From an uncultured Gammaproteobacteria bacterium (GTDB lineage Bacteria; Pseudomonadota; Gammaproteobacteria; SZUA-140), in contig CALZHD010000004.1 of the NCBI GenBank assembly GCA_945787155.1, positions 1 to 60,531 of the forward strand: 60,531 bases of DNA, written 5' to 3'. The notes under the pieces are model-generated. The model did no database searches, was not told the origin of the DNA, and was given only the letters and a program-made list of their open reading frames with translations. A program made the position numbers and the translations under genes. Position 1 is the stretch's first letter, and each line of letters opens with the position of its first letter. Positions 47,955 through 57,988 of the stretch are shown one piece after another.

Positions 47955-49595
47955 TTAATCTGTGCAATGTACCCGGTTACGGCCAGCACGCTTGGCTTCA
48001 TAGAGCATGCGGTCGGCACGTGCCAGCACCGCGTCTGCACTTTCATCACCGACGTGACTGTTGGCAACACCGATGCTCAGGGTGACGGCTATCAATTGAT
48101 CGTTGAATTGATAGGAAGCATCGCGCACTTGTATCAGGATACGTTCTGCCATATCACGAGCGGCAGATAATGCTGTTTCAGGTAACACGATGACAAACTC
48201 TTCACCACCGTAGCGCGCTGCAAAATCTATATTGCGGATTGAGTTGGACAATGTTCTAGCGACACTTTCTAGCACCAGGTCACCTGCGAGGTGCCCATAG
48301 TTATCATTAAGTGCCTTGAAATGGTCGATGTCCAGCATAAGTACAGTGAACGGGCGTTGGTTGCGTTTAAAGCGAGCAAGCTGGTCGCTCAGAATATCAT
48401 CGAGCTTTTTCCGATTATAAAGGCCGGTGAGACTATCGGTAATGGAAAGCGTTTCAAGCAGCTTATTCTGTTTCTGTAAGGTTAGGCTGGCGGCCTTGAA
48501 TTCTTGGTGACTAGATCGCAGATTGCCCGTCATCTGGTTGAATACCTGGGTCAAGTGTCCGAGTTCATCGCGTCGTGCCACTGGAAGCTGAAGGGTGAGG
48601 TCACCGGCAGCAATGCGGTCGGCGGCACCTGTCAGCTGTTCAAGCGGTGTGACGATTGAGCGTCCCATGCGCCAGGCAACGGCCCCCACCAGCAGTGTCA
48701 ACACCCCCATTAGAGTTAGAAATAGATTGCGGAAGGAGGACCACGCCTCGTAGATCTCAGCTCGGTCACGTTCCACAACCACCATAATTGGCAGTGTCTG
48801 TGGAATCACTGCGAGTCCGAGTACTGTGTTTTGCAAATGTCCATCAAAGGTAATGGGCTTGCCTTCTTCAGTGCGCAAGCGCTGTAGCACTTGCCTCGCC
48901 ACCGGTTTGAACTGGGTCTCCTGATTGTGAGTACTTAGCAGTGGATTTCCTGCCAGGTCTAAAAGCAGTATATGACCTGGCGATAGTTTTGCTGCATATT
49001 TCAGCGAGGGAAGTATCGTATCAAGGTCGACGACAGCGATTAGTGCGCCCAGGATCTCATTGTCCAGGGAGAGCACTGGAACAGCCAGAGTGAGTGTGGT
49101 GGTATTGTGATCCTGGTTCCAGTGAGGCGTATCAATAATGACGCCGTCAGTGGCTGCTGTTTGGGGCCATGGGTTTGGCAATATAACGGGTGCAGGCAGG
49201 GTTCCACTGCTGGCAACAATTTTCCCATTGGGATTGAGCACTGCTAGTTGTAGCAGAGGGCTAAGTTTTTCCTGTACCAGTCGCAGGTAGTGCGGCAGCG
49301 CCTGTGATGTTTGAGATGAGTTATTCGATGACGACGATTCAGATTGATGGGACAATCCATTGATAACCGTATTAGAAGTGGATAGCGTACGTACCTCTAC
49401 TGTGCGAGCTTCAAGCCAGTATTCCAGCTCACGACTCGCATCGACAGCCAATGTACGTAATTGATGGGTGACATTATCAGCGAGCAGCGTTTCATTTTGC
49501 CAAAATGAAAGCAGCCCTAGACCAGTTGATGGGATAACTGTAGCAAGGATTGCGAAAATCAGAATTTTATTCTTGATGCTATTAATTGATATCAC
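47955..49595 (-). CDS. Membrane diguanylate cyclase: Cache sensor, HAMP, GGDEF
   Basis: The 546-residue protein makes cyclic-di-GMP. A first transmembrane helix (ILIFAILATVIPSTGLGLLS) precedes a periplasmic double-Cache-type sensor of about 240 residues; a second helix (LFLTLMGVLTLLVGAVAW) leads to a HAMP domain (SIVTPLEQLTGAADRIAAGD). The C-terminal GGDEF domain has YGGEEF at about residue 463, so the active site is intact. RNID, 5 residues before it, fits the RxxD inhibitory site, giving product feedback. A small periplasmic ligand is expected but cannot be named. The gene is convergent with the SH3 lipoprotein gene and separated from prlC by 290 bases. Confidence 0.94.
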   Translation of the reverse strand: MISINSIKNKILIFAILATVIPSTGLGLLSFWQNETLLADNVTHQLRTLAVDASRELEYWLEARTVEVRTLSTSNTVINGLSHQSESSSSNNSSQTSQALPHYLRLVQEKLSPLLQLAVLNPNGKIVASSGTLPAPVILPNPWPQTAATDGVIIDTPHWNQDHNTTTLTLAVPVLSLDNEILGALIAVVDLDTILPSLKYAAKLSPGHILLLDLAGNPLLSTHNQETQFKPVARQVLQRLRTEEGKPITFDGHLQNTVLGLAVIPQTLPIMVVVERDRAEIYEAWSSFRNLFLTLMGVLTLLVGAVAWRMGRSIVTPLEQLTGAADRIAAGDLTLQLPVARRDELGHLTQVFNQMTGNLRSSHQEFKAASLTLQKQNKLLETLSITDSLTGLYNRKKLDDILSDQLARFKRNQRPFTVLMLDIDHFKALNDNYGHLAGDLVLESVARTLSNSIRNIDFAARYGGEEFVIVLPETALSAARDMAERILIQVRDASYQFNDQLIAVTLSIGVANSHVGDESADAVLARADRMLYEAKRAGRNRVHCTD

Positions 49596-49831
49596 AATGG
49601 TTTTTTAATTTACGGTAGGCATTACAGCGATCATACAAGGAAAAACTGGGCTATCCCAGTGTTAAGATAACGAGTAATAAAAATACAATTTCACAGAGGC
49701 GTAGTAGAAATTCTGGATAAATAATATCAATTACAAATCAGCGCACCTCAATAAAACATGGATATAAAGTCATCAATTGTAAGGCCGCTGATTAATGACA
49801 GGTTGATGTTTATCTGCTGTAGTTCCCGGTT

Positions 49832-49874
49832 AGCGCGATGCCCCTCAGGATAAGGGGCTCTGGGGTGACGCGCT
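49832..49874. other. Two-stem structured element between prlC and the diguanylate cyclase gene
   Basis: An outer stem AGCGCG (49832-49837) with CGCGCT (49869-49874) encloses an inner stem GCCCCT (49840-49845) with AGGGGC (49853-49858) and an unpaired TCTGGGGTGA. It lies 12 bases beyond the prlC stop on the minus strand. No T-run follows, so it may be a 3'-end structure, attenuator or small RNA part. The rest of 49596-49885 shows nothing else. Confidence 0.4.
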
Positions 49875-49885
49875 GGGTTTAAGTA

Positions 49886-51931
49886 CTATGCGGCGATGAT
49901 ACCACTGTGGCGTAGTAACGCATCGATTTGTGGTTCTCGTCCACGGAAATTGATGAAGAGTTCCATCGGGTCGCTTGAGCCACCCTGCTCCAGAATCATC
50001 GAAAGGAAATTTAGCCCGGTCTCCCTGTCGAAGATGCCGTTCTCTTCAAAGAGAGAAAAGGCGTCACTTGAGAGCACTTCCGCCCATTTGTAGCTGTAGT
50101 AGCCTGCCGAATAGCCCCCTGAAAAGATATGCGAAAAACTGTGCGGGAAGCGGTTAAACGAGGGGGGATTGATCACCGAGACCTGCTGACGGACATCGTC
50201 AAGGATTTCGTGGATACGCGCGCCCTTTGCCGGATCAAATTCCAGGTGGATGCGGAAATCGAAGATCGAGAACTCCAGCTGGCGTACCATCTGCATACCC
50301 GACTGGAAATTTTTGGCGGCGATCATCTTGTCGAACATCTCGTCCGGTAAGGTTTCCCCACTTTGATAGTGGCCAGAGATCAGCGCCAGTGCATCACGTT
50401 CCCAGCACCAGTTCTCCATAAACTGGCTCGGTAGCTCCACTGCATCCCACGCAACGCCGTTGATACCGGAGACGCTGGGGTAATTCACTTTGGTGAGCAT
50501 GTGGTGCAGGCCATGGCCAAATTCGTGGAACAGCGTCAGCACTTCATCGTGGGTGAAGAGCGCAGGGTCATCGCCAATGGGTGATGAAAAATTACAGGTG
50601 AGGTAAGCGACCGGGGTTTGAATGCCGTCATTGTCGGTGATCTTGCGTACGATGCATTCATCCATCCATGCACCGCCACGTTTGAATTGCCGTGCATAGA
50701 GATCAAGATAAAACTGCCCACGCAGATGACCGTCTTTGTCGAAGATCTCAAAAAAGCGCACATCTTTGTGCCAGGTCTCAACGCGGCGCGATTCGGTGAT
50801 ATTGAGGCCGTAGAGCTTTTCAACCACACTGAACATACCCGTAATAACGCGGTGTTCCGGGAAGTAGGGTTTAATTTCTTCCTGTGAAATTGAAAATTTG
50901 TGTTGACGAAATTTTTCGCTGTAATAGACGATATCCCACACCTCTAGTGTTGTGATACCGTGTTGCTCATCAGCGAAGGTGCGCAGTTCATCGAGGTCAT
51001 TTTTGGCAATCGGTAGTGAACGCTCAGCGAGGTCGGTTAGAAATTCCATTACCTGGGATGTTGAAACGGCCATCTTGGTGGCGATAGAGCGTTCGGCATA
51101 ATTGTCAAAACCGAGCAGTTGTGCCGCCTCGTGGCGCAATGCGAGGATCTCCTCCATCAGTGGTGAGTTGTCCCATTTACCTGCATGTGGCCCTTCATCA
51201 GAGGCTCGGGTGACAAACGCAGTGTACATCTCTTTCCTGAACTCACGATCATCGGCGTAGGTCATCACCGCGAGGTATGATGGAAATTCAAGGGTAAAGA
51301 GCCAGCCTTGCTGTTCACGCTGCGCTGCACTCTGCTGTGCCATCGCTTTGGCAGAGTCTGGCAGTCCAGCCAGCGCGGCTTCATCATTGATGACTTTAGT
51401 CCACTCACGGGAGGCGTCGAGGATGTGCTCTTCGAATTTACTGGTGAGCGCGGAGAGTTCCTCCATCAACGCCTTATACCGCCTCTGTTGTTGCTCGTTG
51501 AGATCGATGCCTGAGAGACGAAAATCACGAATAGAATTGTCGATGATCTTTTTTTGCGCACGATCGAGTTGATGATATTGCTCACCCTTGGCGATCGACT
51601 GATAGGCCTTGAAGAGTTCCGCGTTTTGCCCCATTTCGGTGGCATAGTTGCTGAGCTTACCGAGACAGGCGTTATAGGCGGCGCGGAGCTCATCGCTGTT
51701 GACGACAGAATTCATATGGCTGACCGGCGACCAAACGCGTGAAAGGCGCTCATCCATATCCTCTAGTGGCTGGACCAGGTTATCCCAGGTGTAGTCACTG
51801 TTGGCAGTCAGCAGTTGTTGGACCTGAGCGCGACAATCGGCCAGCACCTGGTCAATGGCGGGTTCGATATGTTCCGCTTTAATGAGACTGAAACGCGGTA
51901 GGCCGCTGAGGTCGAGTAACGGGTTTTTCAT
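49886..51931 (-). CDS. prlC: Oligopeptidase A (M3 metallopeptidase)
   Basis: The 681-residue cytosolic enzyme cleaves short peptides, including released signal peptides. It has the zinc motif HEFGH at residues 469-473 with the third ligand downstream, within the large helical M3 fold; the N-terminus MKNPLLDLSGLPRFSLIKAE and the C-terminal FSHIFSGGYSAGYYSYKWAE are typical. Length agrees with E. coli PrlC (680). The chosen start at 51931 follows the family; ATG 51961 in frame adds ten residues. It is divergent from gor, with about 120 bases between start codons. Confidence 0.95.
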   Translation of the reverse strand: MKNPLLDLSGLPRFSLIKAEHIEPAIDQVLADCRAQVQQLLTANSDYTWDNLVQPLEDMDERLSRVWSPVSHMNSVVNSDELRAAYNACLGKLSNYATEMGQNAELFKAYQSIAKGEQYHQLDRAQKKIIDNSIRDFRLSGIDLNEQQQRRYKALMEELSALTSKFEEHILDASREWTKVINDEAALAGLPDSAKAMAQQSAAQREQQGWLFTLEFPSYLAVMTYADDREFRKEMYTAFVTRASDEGPHAGKWDNSPLMEEILALRHEAAQLLGFDNYAERSIATKMAVSTSQVMEFLTDLAERSLPIAKNDLDELRTFADEQHGITTLEVWDIVYYSEKFRQHKFSISQEEIKPYFPEHRVITGMFSVVEKLYGLNITESRRVETWHKDVRFFEIFDKDGHLRGQFYLDLYARQFKRGGAWMDECIVRKITDNDGIQTPVAYLTCNFSSPIGDDPALFTHDEVLTLFHEFGHGLHHMLTKVNYPSVSGINGVAWDAVELPSQFMENWCWERDALALISGHYQSGETLPDEMFDKMIAAKNFQSGMQMVRQLEFSIFDFRIHLEFDPAKGARIHEILDDVRQQVSVINPPSFNRFPHSFSHIFSGGYSAGYYSYKWAEVLSSDAFSLFEENGIFDRETGLNFLSMILEQGGSSDPMELFINFRGREPQIDALLRHSGIIAA

Positions 51932-52053
51932 AACTTTGCAGGTACCTTTGTAATTGATCATTCACGCGCAAACGGCTACTAATGTACCATGTTAAAAAAG
52001 CTTACGTACAGATGAGTCGACGTGATCCACGAACAGTGAAACAGGGAGGGCAG

Positions 52054-53403
52054 ATGTCGCACCATTTTGATTTGATCGCCATTGGCGGTGGCAGCGGCGG
52101 CATTGCGGTGGCGCGGCGTGCGGCTGAATATGGCATGAAGTGTGCCGTGATTGAGGCGAACAGGCTGGGTGGCACCTGTGTTAACGTTGGTTGTGTTCCC
52201 AAGAAGGTGATGTGGTATGCCTCGCAATTAAGCCATGCACTGCATGATGCGCCTGATTATGGCTTCGACGCAGCACTCACGATGATCGACTGGCCGCAGC
52301 TCAAGGAGGGACGAGACGCCTATGTCGAACGGCTGAATAAGATCTATGCACGTAATCTGGAAAATTCTGCAGTGACGATGATTGAGGGGCACGCTGCGTT
52401 CGCATCAAAAAATAGTGTTATCGTAGGGAGTGAAACGTACAGCGCGGATCATATTGTGATCGCCTGTGGTGGACGTCCCACTATTCCTGATATTTCCGGT
52501 GCGGAGCATGGCATCACCTCGGACGGTTTTTTTGAGCTGGAATCATTGCCACCCCGTGTGGCGATAGTCGGCTCCGGCTATATCGCGGTAGAGCTGGCCG
52601 GTGTGTTAAATGCGCTGGGTAGTGAAGTGAGTCTGTTGTTGCGTCGTCAACATCTGTTAGGCCGTTTTGATGTGATGTTACGCGAAGCGCTATTGGAACA
52701 GATGCAGGACGATGGCATTCACATCGCCACCGGGATCGACCTTTCAGTGGTTGAGCGTGACAGCAATCAGGCCTTGACGTTACACACCTATGACGAACAT
52801 ATGATGGATGGCTATGACACATTGATCTGGGCGATTGGGCGTGAGAGTAGGGTCGATGGCCTGAATCTTTCGGCTGCGGGACTGGTCGCCGATAACAGCG
52901 GCTTTATAGCGGTCGACTCATTTCAGAACAGTGACGTGCCAGGTATCTATGCGATTGGCGATGTCACCGGTCAGGCGGCACTGACACCCGTTGCTATCAC
53001 CGCCGGGCGACGCCTGGCCGATCGTCTCTTTGGTGGCAAGCAAGACGCGCGGCTAGATTACACCAATATTCCGTCGGTGGTCTTCAGTCATCCACCGATC
53101 GGTACGGTTGGTTTGAGTGAAGATGAGGCGCGTGAACAGTATGGCGATGACGTTAAGATCTACCAGTCGCGCTTCACCCCAATGTATTATGCGATGACAG
53201 CTCGCAAGCAGCGCAGCATGATGAAGCTTGTGACCATTGGTGCGACAGAGAAAGTGGTAGGCTGTCATCTCATCGGTGACGGTGCTGACGAGATGTTGCA
53301 AGGTTTTGCGGTGGCGATCAAGATGGGCGCCACCAAGGCAGATTTTGATAACACCGTGGCGATCCACCCGACCAGTGCCGAAGAGCTGGTGACGATGCGT
53401 TAA
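52054..53403 (+). CDS. gor: Glutathione-disulfide reductase
   Basis: The 449-residue FAD enzyme reduces glutathione disulfide with NADPH. The FAD motif [18 protein letters not shown] is near residue 10, the redox-active pair lies in [13 protein letters not shown], and the NADPH motif [18 protein letters not shown] with downstream arginine residues ([12 protein letters not shown]) fits NADP preference. The C-terminal [12 protein letters not shown] carries the catalytic His-Glu pair. The start at 52054 has GGGAGGG 5 bases upstream; an ATG at 51982 would add 24 residues and is unlikely. Length matches E. coli Gor (450). Confidence 0.95.
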   Translation: MSHHFDLIAIGGGSGGIAVARRAAEYGMKCAVIEANRLGGTCVNVGCVPKKVMWYASQLSHALHDAPDYGFDAALTMIDWPQLKEGRDAYVERLNKIYARNLENSAVTMIEGHAAFASKNSVIVGSETYSADHIVIACGGRPTIPDISGAEHGITSDGFFELESLPPRVAIVGSGYIAVELAGVLNALGSEVSLLLRRQHLLGRFDVMLREALLEQMQDDGIHIATGIDLSVVERDSNQALTLHTYDEHMMDGYDTLIWAIGRESRVDGLNLSAAGLVADNSGFIAVDSFQNSDVPGIYAIGDVTGQAALTPVAITAGRRLADRLFGGKQDARLDYTNIPSVVFSHPPIGTVGLSEDEAREQYGDDVKIYQSRFTPMYYAMTARKQRSMMKLVTIGATEKVVGCHLIGDGADEMLQGFAVAIKMGATKADFDNTVAIHPTSAEELVTMR

Positions 53404-53428
53404 GTAATCTATTGAAGGAACAGAGACA

Positions 53429-53965
53429 ATGGCAATCAGAAAATATCTCGATATCACACCGACCATTGCACCAAGTGCATTTGTCGATGAGATGGCACTG
53501 GTGATTGGTGATGTTACCATCGGTGAAGACGCTTCGCTGTGGCCGATGGTTGTCGCGCGCGGCGATGTGCATTCAATCACCATTGGCGCGCGTACCAATA
53601 TACAGGATGGCTCGGTGCTGCATGTGACGGCGGCAAACGAATTTAACCCCGGTGGAAATGCTCTGGTGATTGGTAATGATGTGACGGTGGGTCATGGTGC
53701 AATATTACACGCCTGCACCATCGGTAATTTTTCACTGGTAGGGATGGGCGCAACGGTGCTTGATGGTGCGGTGATAGACGATCGAGTCATGATTGGTGCC
53801 GGTAGCCTGGTGGCACCTGGTAAAAAACTGGAGAGTGGCTATCTCTATGTTGGCAGTCCTGCGCGGCAGGCGCGCCCACTCAAGGAAAAAGAGCTTGCGT
53901 GGCTGGAGTATTCTTCGGCTCATTATGTGGCGTTGAAAAACAATCATATGCAAAGCGTTTCATAA
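53429..53965 (+). CDS. Gamma-class carbonic anhydrase family protein
   Basis: The 178-residue protein is built of hexapeptide repeats forming a left-handed beta-helix (IGDVTIGEDASLWPMVVARG, then SITIGARTNIQDGSVLHVT). Zinc ligands are expected at His residues in VLHVT and GHGAILHACTIG. It resembles YrdA/CaiE and gamma carbonic anhydrases, which form trimers; activity may be CO2 hydration or another acyl-related role. It follows gor by 25 bases, with AAGGA before the ATG, so gor and this gene are probably cotranscribed. Confidence 0.9.
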   Translation: MAIRKYLDITPTIAPSAFVDEMALVIGDVTIGEDASLWPMVVARGDVHSITIGARTNIQDGSVLHVTAANEFNPGGNALVIGNDVTVGHGAILHACTIGNFSLVGMGATVLDGAVIDDRVMIGAGSLVAPGKKLESGYLYVGSPARQARPLKEKELAWLEYSSAHYVALKNNHMQSVS

Positions 53966-53986
53966 ATTATGCTGTTGGAGTCGTTA

Positions 53987-54778
53987 ATGATGAAAAAATT
54001 TATTGTCACGTTAATAATTACTGTCGTGCTTGTCGCCTGTTCCACTTCGCCTACTGGACGTAAACAGTTGATGGTCATGCCTGAGTCTCAGATGATTACG
54101 ATGGGAGTGCAATCATTTCACCAGCTGCTCGAAGCGACGCCACGCGTGAATGATGCGAGCATCATCCAATATGTGCAATGCATTGGTGATGCTATTACAC
54201 AGCTTCCCTCGGTACAGGCAGTGAGCAGTGACTGGGAGATTGTGGTATTTGATGACCCCTCAGCCAACGCCTTTGCACTGCCGGGTGGTAAGATCGGTGT
54301 CCATAAAGGATTACTGACAGTGGCAGTGACACCAGCGCAGGTGGCGGCGGTGATGGGGCATGAGGTGGGGCATGTGCTGGCGAATCACGGTAATGAGCGT
54401 GTCTCGCAATCGTTCGCCGCGAACCAGGGGCTAGCGCTGCTCGAAGGGTGGTTGGGGAAATCGGACAATAAAAATCAGGGTGCAATCATGGCTGCATTGG
54501 GAGTGGGTACTCAGGTTGGGGTGCTGTTGCCGTTTGGTCGAACCCAGGAAAACGAGGCTGATACCATCGGCAAGGAGTTGATGGCACGTGCCGGTTTTGA
54601 TCCAAGAGAGAGTGTCGCACTATGGCAAAATATGGCGCGTGGCAGTAATGGTGCGCCACCGGAATTTCTTTCGACACACCCATCACACGATACACGCATC
54701 GAACGTCTAAACGATAATATGGCGAGTGCCGTTGCACTCTATCAGCAATCGGGCAACAAGCCGCAATGCAAACGCTAA
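53987..54778 (+). CDS. M48-family metalloprotease lipoprotein (LoiP/YcaL-like)
   Basis: The 263-residue precursor has a lipoprotein signal (KKFIVTLIITVVLVACST, lipobox VAC) and an M48 catalytic domain with the zinc motif HEVGH in AAVMGHEVGHVLANHGNERV, and the third ligand Glu in ENEADTIGKELMARAGFDP. Family members on the outer membrane's inner face cleave misassembled outer-membrane proteins. The start at 53987 (ATG ATG) has TTGGAG upstream; ATG 53969 in frame has no ribosome site and lengthens the signal. It follows the carbonic anhydrase gene closely, so the gor-CA-M48-GST genes could form one operon. Confidence 0.9.
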   Translation: MMKKFIVTLIITVVLVACSTSPTGRKQLMVMPESQMITMGVQSFHQLLEATPRVNDASIIQYVQCIGDAITQLPSVQAVSSDWEIVVFDDPSANAFALPGGKIGVHKGLLTVAVTPAQVAAVMGHEVGHVLANHGNERVSQSFAANQGLALLEGWLGKSDNKNQGAIMAALGVGTQVGVLLPFGRTQENEADTIGKELMARAGFDPRESVALWQNMARGSNGAPPEFLSTHPSHDTRIERLNDNMASAVALYQQSGNKPQCKR

Positions 54779-54794
54779 AAATTAAGGGGCTATT

Positions 54795-55514
54795 ATGATT
54801 AAGCTCTACAGTTTCGGTACAGCGTTCGGGGTGCCCGATCCGAGTCCGTTTGTGATGAAGGTCGATGCGTGGATGCGCATGTCAGGCATCGAATTTGAGC
54901 ATGTGAGTGGTGTTGGCAACTTGCGCAAGGCACCAAAGGGTAAGCTGCCATTTATCGATGATGCTGGAACCATCGTTGCCGACTCGCATTTGATTATCAA
55001 TTATCTACGCAAGCAATATGGTTCGCCTCTGGATGAAGAGTTGAGCAGTGAACAGCACGCGATTGCTACGTTGGTGGGCAAGTCGCTTGATGAGTACCTC
55101 TACTGGTGTCTGGTCTATGGACGCTGGGTCAGAGATGATACCTGGCCGTTGATAAAGCAGGCCTTTTTTGACAGTATGCCTTTTCCATTGCGCAATATAG
55201 TCCCAATGATTGCACGTAACCAGGTTAAGCGTGCGTTATATCTTCAGGGGCTTGGCCGTCATAGTAACGAAGAAATTTTAGCGATGGCCACTGAGATGTT
55301 TCAGGCGTTATCGGATCTATTGGACGACAGGGTTTATCTGTTAGGTGAACAGCCATCCACACTGGATGCGACCGCCTTTGCTTTCTTGTGTGAATTTATG
55401 CTTAGTGATATCCGCAATCCATTTAGTGAGCGGGCGCGCAGTTTTGAAAATCTGGTGCGTTACTGTGAGCGCATCAAAGATGAATACTATGCAGAAAGCG
55501 CCTTTAACCGTTGA
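54795..55514 (+). CDS. Glutathione S-transferase family protein (metaxin/FAX-like)
   Basis: The 239-residue protein has a thioredoxin-like N-terminal domain ([20 protein letters not shown], with the glutathione-contact [20 protein letters not shown]) and an all-helical C-terminal domain. The pattern, including DSHLI and the long C-terminal helix set, fits the Fax/metaxin-like GST group rather than classical detoxifying GSTs. Glutathione use is consistent with nearby gor. The 3' end overlaps the convergent hisC by 11 bases. AGGGG precedes the ATG. Confidence 0.83.
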   Translation: MIKLYSFGTAFGVPDPSPFVMKVDAWMRMSGIEFEHVSGVGNLRKAPKGKLPFIDDAGTIVADSHLIINYLRKQYGSPLDEELSSEQHAIATLVGKSLDEYLYWCLVYGRWVRDDTWPLIKQAFFDSMPFPLRNIVPMIARNQVKRALYLQGLGRHSNEEILAMATEMFQALSDLLDDRVYLLGEQPSTLDATAFAFLCEFMLSDIRNPFSERARSFENLVRYCERIKDEYYAESAFNR

Positions 55515-56565
55515 TGATCGCTTGCAGTGCATTTACCAGTGTGGCGCACTCGGCATCAGTGCCGATAGTGATGCGCAGGTATTGATCGATGCGAGGCTTA
55601 TTGAAGAAACGCACAATGATATTCCGCTGGCGTAGTTGAGCGGCAAGGTCTGCGGCATCATACTGTGGGTGTGTCACAAAGAGAAAGTTTGCCTGTGACG
55701 GAATGGCATTAAAACCGAGCGCTTCGAGTTGTGTTGCGAGTTGATTACGTGATGCGATGATCCGTCTGCGGGTGTATTCAAAATGCGCCTTGTCTTCAAT
55801 CGCCGCGCAGCCGCCACTGATCGCAATGCTATCGAGCGGGTATGAGTTGAAGCTATCTTTGACGCGCACCAGTCCCGCGATTAATTCTGCGTTTCCCATT
55901 GCGAAGCCAACGCGCAGCCCCGCCAGTGAACGTGATTTTGAGAGTGTCTGAATGACCAAAAGATTGGGGTACTGGTCGATCAACGCAACCGCTGAGGTGC
56001 CACCAAAGTCGATGTAGGCTTCGTCGATGACCACGACAGAGTCACGGTTTGATTTGAGCAGTGTCTCAATCGCATCTTTCCCAATCCCGTGGCCAGTGGG
56101 GGCATTGGGATTGGGAAAGATGATGCCGCCGTTGGTACGTCCGTAGTCATTAATATCAATCTCTAACTTTTCATTGAGTGGAATCGTTTCCGCCGTAATA
56201 CCATAGAGCTTGCAGTAGACCGGGTAGAAGCTATAGGTGATGTCCGGAAAGAGCAGTGGTTTATTATGCTGAAACAGCGCCTGAAAAGTGTGCGCCAGTA
56301 CCTCATCCGAACCGTTACCCACAAAGACCTGTTCGGGTTTAAGCTGGTGGTAACGTGCAATTGCATCGGTCAGGCGCTGCGATTGAGGATCAGGGTAGAG
56401 TCGCAGGGAATTACCAGTTTCAATCTCAACCGCTGTGATCACTCTGGATGACGGCCCGTACGGATTTTCGTTGGTGTTGAGCTTGATCAGGTTGTTGATC
56501 TTCGGCTGTTCACCCGGGACGTAAGGGGTGAGCTGATGAACGATGGGGCTCCAGAATTTACTCAT
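55504..56565 (-). CDS. hisC: Histidinol-phosphate aminotransferase
   Basis: The 353-residue pyridoxal-phosphate enzyme converts histidinol phosphate in histidine synthesis. The N-terminal motif [15 protein letters not shown], the substrate loop NPNAPTGH, the cofactor-binding [10 protein letters not shown], and the lysine site [16 protein letters not shown] are all as expected. It stands outside a his operon here. The gene is convergent with the GST gene (11-base overlap). No ribosome site stronger than AACACTG is seen upstream. The related tyrosine and aspartate aminotransferases are less likely. Confidence 0.93.
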   Translation of the reverse strand: MSKFWSPIVHQLTPYVPGEQPKINNLIKLNTNENPYGPSSRVITAVEIETGNSLRLYPDPQSQRLTDAIARYHQLKPEQVFVGNGSDEVLAHTFQALFQHNKPLLFPDITYSFYPVYCKLYGITAETIPLNEKLEIDINDYGRTNGGIIFPNPNAPTGHGIGKDAIETLLKSNRDSVVVIDEAYIDFGGTSAVALIDQYPNLLVIQTLSKSRSLAGLRVGFAMGNAELIAGLVRVKDSFNSYPLDSIAISGGCAAIEDKAHFEYTRRRIIASRNQLATQLEALGFNAIPSQANFLFVTHPQYDAADLAAQLRQRNIIVRFFNKPRIDQYLRITIGTDAECATLVNALQAIING

Positions 56566-56989
56566 AGCAGTGTTAGTTTTCAGTGTTTATGGATGTTAAT
56601 CGCTTATCTAAAAGCTGCGCCAAGTTTAGCAGATGTCTCGGCAGGAAATGTGGGTCAGGAAGCCAGCCCCTTACTTAAGAGACTTAAGGGGTCTATTACC
56701 TCTAATATCCGATGGTAGACCTCCCGGGCGCTCCTCATGCCTGACTCCTAAGATGCTATAATTTGTTGAAATTAATCGATATTTCGTGATGATCACCGTG
56801 GTGACCATTGCAGGTTGAGTCAGGGCCGTGAATTTTATCGGGCACTGGATCTTTTCCAACTACGATGGGATGTACTGATTCTTTGACCTTCTTCTCACTA
56901 ACGTGGAAGGATACATCTTATATTCTTGATGGCTAGAATCCTATTGCAATCGCTGCATTTTACCATTCACAATGGCAAGGAGGTCGATC
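56566..56989. other. Gene-free stretch between hisC and the protease gene
   Basis: These 424 bases hold the divergent promoters of hisC and the trypsin-fold protease gene. Besides the extended -10 site listed below, TCACC at 56793-56797 and GGTGA at 56800-56804 make a short operator-like inverted repeat just downstream of it. A weak hairpin CCCCTTA/TAAGGGG lies at 56668-56692. No gene is visible. Confidence 0.45.
56754..56762 (+). promoter_or_regulatory. Extended -10 promoter element
   Basis: TGCTATAAT (TG-N-TATAAT) is a perfect extended -10 element; no good -35 is present, as is typical for this class. The transcript would start near 56769 and reach the protease ATG after a leader of about 220 bases. 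Confidence 0.5.
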
Positions 56990-57988
56990 ATGAACGAGAC
57001 TATCAATTCTGCTCGAAGTATTCTGCAACAACAAGCTGAGGAATTGCTAAAACGGGCCAATGTCGTTGCCACCGGTGTCGGCTATAAATACGCCAACGGC
57101 AGGTTCACTGATGCTCCGAGCATTATCTGTTCGGTAGAAAAAAAATTGGCAGGCTCCGCCCTGTCGGTATCCGATCTGGTGCCTCGTGAATTTGATGGTG
57201 TGCCTACAGATGTTATCGAAACGGGCCCGATTCGAGCATTTCAGGCGCCGACGGAGCGGTTTCGCCCCGCACCCGGTGGCGTCAGTGTTGGACACCGGGA
57301 TATTACCGCAGGCACTTTAGGATGCTGGGTGCGACGAAACGGGCAGTGGATGATGTTGTCCAATAATCATGTGTTGGCAAACAGTAACGCCGGCCAGGCG
57401 GGTGACACCATATTGCAGCCCGGTCCTAACGATGGTGGGCGTTCACCAGACGACCAGATCGCGGTGCTTGAAGACTTTGTTCCAATCCAGTTTGCGGAGA
57501 CACCGAGCGATTGTAATATCGCGGGCAGCATCGTTGAGCTGTTAAACGGGATGGCTGGAGCAATGGGCAGCAAAACACGTCTTCAAGCGATCAGGAGACA
57601 GGCAACGGATAATTTGGTGGATGCCGCCATTGCCCGGCCGTTGAACGATGAAGATATTAAAGCGGAAATCCTCAATATCGGCGCGATTCAGGGTCTTGGC
57701 TCAGGTGACCTGGGGATGGCTATCAAAAAAAGCGGCCGTACGACAGGATTCACGCAAGGCGTAATTCAGCAAATCGATGTCACAGTTAATGTGCAATATG
57801 GTGCAGGACGCACCGCTACTTTCCAGGATCAGCTGATGGCTGGTGCCATGAGCCAGGGGGGTGACAGCGGTTCTGCTGTACTGGATGACCAGAATCGCCT
57901 GGTAGGGTTACTCTTTGCTGGCAGCGATCAAAGCACTATTATGAACCGTATTGAAAATGTATTCAGCGCATTGAATCTGGCCTTGTGA
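56990..57988 (+). CDS. Trypsin-fold serine protease with N-terminal accessory domain (Nal1-like)
   Basis: The 332-residue protein starts at ATG 56990, with a full AAGGAGG ribosome site 6 bases upstream. Its trypsin-like domain has a plausible triad of His127 (SNNHVLAN), Asp211 (VDAAIARPL) and Ser293 (GGDSGSAVL). Residues 24-80 form a separate domain, VVATGVGYK, PSIICSVEKK and FDGVPTDVIETG. The pattern fits bacterial relatives of plant Nal1-type proteases. There is no signal peptide, so it may act in the cytosol or leave by a non-Sec route. The next gene overlaps the last 4 bases and encodes a small exported protein with a related N-terminal-domain pattern; see findings. Substrate is unknown. 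Confidence 0.78.
   Translation: MNETINSARSILQQQAEELLKRANVVATGVGYKYANGRFTDAPSIICSVEKKLAGSALSVSDLVPREFDGVPTDVIETGPIRAFQAPTERFRPAPGGVSVGHRDITAGTLGCWVRRNGQWMMLSNNHVLANSNAGQAGDTILQPGPNDGGRSPDDQIAVLEDFVPIQFAETPSDCNIAGSIVELLNGMAGAMGSKTRLQAIRRQATDNLVDAAIARPLNDEDIKAEILNIGAIQGLGSGDLGMAIKKSGRTTGFTQGVIQQIDVTVNVQYGAGRTATFQDQLMAGAMSQGGDSGSAVLDDQNRLVGLLFAGSDQSTIMNRIENVFSALNLAL

Noticed and set aside
53053-53598. A 181-residue minus-strand open frame opposite gor and the carbonic anhydrase gene
   Set aside because: It spans two well-supported plus-strand genes and shows no recognisable motif.
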